Source: Actinomycetota bacterium | Lineage (GTDB): Bacteria > Actinomycetota > Acidimicrobiia > Acidimicrobiales > AC-14 | Length of the DNA stretch: 64,000 bases | Assembly (NCBI GenBank): GCA_005888325.1 | Contig: VAWU01000024.1 | Span: 57,589-121,588 of the forward strand | Reading direction: 5' to 3' | Shown: positions 63,371 through 64,000 of the stretch, one piece after another | Numbering within the stretch: the first letter of the stretch is position 1 | How the letters are laid out: each line of letters begins with the position of its first letter | Notes under the pieces: generated by a model | The model's database searches: none | Told to the model about the DNA's origin: nothing | What the model saw: the letters and a program-made list of their open reading frames with translations, nothing else | Program-made: the position numbers and the translations under genes

Positions 63371-64000
63371 GTTCCAACCAGTCCTTGTACTGGTCGACCT
63401 CACCGCGGACGGCGGCGAAGAAGACCTCCTGGATGCTGCGGGTGATGGGGCCGGGCCGCCCGATCTCGCGGTCGTCGACCGAACGGATGGGCACCACCTC
63501 GGCGGCGGTACCGGAGAGGAAGGCCTCGTCCGCGGTGTAGAGGTCGCTGCGGAGGATGTTGCCGACCTCGACGTCGTAACCGAGGTCGCGCGCGATCGTC
63601 ATGACCGAGCTCTGCGTGATTCCCTCGAGCGCGCCCGCGCTCGAAGGCGGTGTGACGATACGACCGTCCCTCACGACGAAGAGGTTCTCGCCCGTGCACT
63701 CGCTCACATAGCCCTGCGGCGACAGGAGGATGGCTTCGTCGTACCCGCCCTTCAGCGCCTCGACCTTGGCCATCGACGAGTTGAGGTACATGCCCGTGCC
63801 CTTGGCCGCGGGCGGCATGGCGTTGGGATCGTGCCGCTGCCAGGAGCTGATCTTCATGCGCACGCCGTTGGCGATGCCTTCGTCGCCGAGGTAGCTCCCC
63901 CACCGCCACACCGCGATGGACACGTTCACCGGGCACGGCAGCGGGTTGAGGCCCATCTCGCCGTAGCCCAGGTAGACGATGGGTCGGATGTAGCACGAGT
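63357..64000 (-). CDS. ilvE: Branched-chain amino-acid aminotransferase (N-terminus outside window)
   Basis: The C-terminal 213 residues of a fold-type IV PLP aminotransferase that makes valine, leucine and isoleucine from their keto acids. The PLP Lys lies in PPAAKGTGMYLNSSMAK, the conserved Glu in VSECTGENLFVVRDG, and substrate-loop residues in LEGITQSSVMTIARD and EAFLSGTAAEVVPIRSVD. It stops at 63357 and overlaps cimA, linking the two isoleucine steps in one transcript. The 5' part is beyond base 64000. Confidence 0.92.
   Translation of the reverse strand, partial: SCYIRPIVYLGYGEMGLNPLPCPVNVSIAVWRWGSYLGDEGIANGVRMKISSWQRHDPNAMPPAAKGTGMYLNSSMAKVEALKGGYDEAILLSPQGYVSECTGENLFVVRDGRIVTPPSSAGALEGITQSSVMTIARDLGYDVEVGNILRSDLYTADEAFLSGTAAEVVPIRSVDDREIGRPGPITRSIQEVFFAAVRGEVDQYKDWLELVNA

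Noticed and set aside
1-64000. CRISPR arrays, toxin-antitoxin pairs, prophage or defence systems
   Set aside because: No regularly spaced repeats, no cas, phage structural or known defence genes were seen.

Overview
This is a high-GC (about 70%), gene-dense stretch of an actinobacterial chromosome. Deazaflavin (F420)-type reductases (DDN-like, LLM-class, PPOX-class), a mycothiol-type maleylpyruvate-isomerase/DinB protein, many GTG and TTG starts with 4-bp ATGA/GTGA overlaps, class F sortase beside a DUF4397 protein, and a glutamyl-tRNA synthetase gene next to tRNA-Gln all fit Actinomycetota. The mix of families suggests class Acidimicrobiia, but that is an inference; no rRNA or other phylogenetic marker is present to prove it.

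Layout. 0-8.2 kb: partial ECF sigma factor, two DDN-like reductases, DUF72 protein, zinc alcohol dehydrogenase, diguanylate cyclase, MTA/SAH-type nucleosidase, UbiA prenyltransferase, LLM oxidoreductase. 8.3-12.6 kb: a marR gene with a palindrome over its start codon, translationally coupled to two half-transporters that form an asymmetric heterodimeric ABC exporter. 12.7-24.4 kb: PPOX protein, membrane proteins, M23 peptidase, rhodanese, a coupled OYE-flavoprotein/amidohydrolase pair, DinB-type protein, CoA transferase divergent from a DUF6282 protein, GYD protein, and an acyltransferase-SGNH protein. 24.46-25.71 kb: an IS3-family element with a damaged orfA, ending 5 bp from the encoded CCA of tRNA-Glu(CUC). 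25.9-41.6 kb: MFS transporter and a signalling-rich region (NarL-type regulator, sortase, two hybrid histidine kinases, single-domain receiver, alpha/beta-hydrolase/adenylate-cyclase fusion) with a secreted lipase-like protein carrying an Asp/His-rich tail. 41.7-45.2 kb: tRNA-Gln(CUG), a GltX fused in frame to a membrane YdcF/DUF218 domain, and divergent proS. 45.3-52.5 kb: SURNod19-like lipoprotein, PPOX protein, GGDEF-EAL protein, a frameshifted cytochrome P450, a DUF6687 protein, and an epoxide-hydrolase-like gene with an in-frame stop. 52.5-60.3 kb: an envelope/secretion block: a membrane protein, a soluble protein with a ParB-like N-terminal box, a neocarzinostatin-like exported protein, a VWA protein, class F sortase, DUF4397 protein, and signal peptidase I carrying a roughly 600-residue N-terminal coiled coil. 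60.3-64 kb: a minus-strand run ilvE (partial)-cimA-unknown-MBL hydrolase.

The most unusual items are the coiled-coil signal peptidase, the GltX-YdcF fusion with tRNA-Gln directly downstream, and the ParB-box protein that lacks ParB domains. Nothing looks like a phage, CRISPR array or known defence island. No gap between genes exceeds 300 bases.
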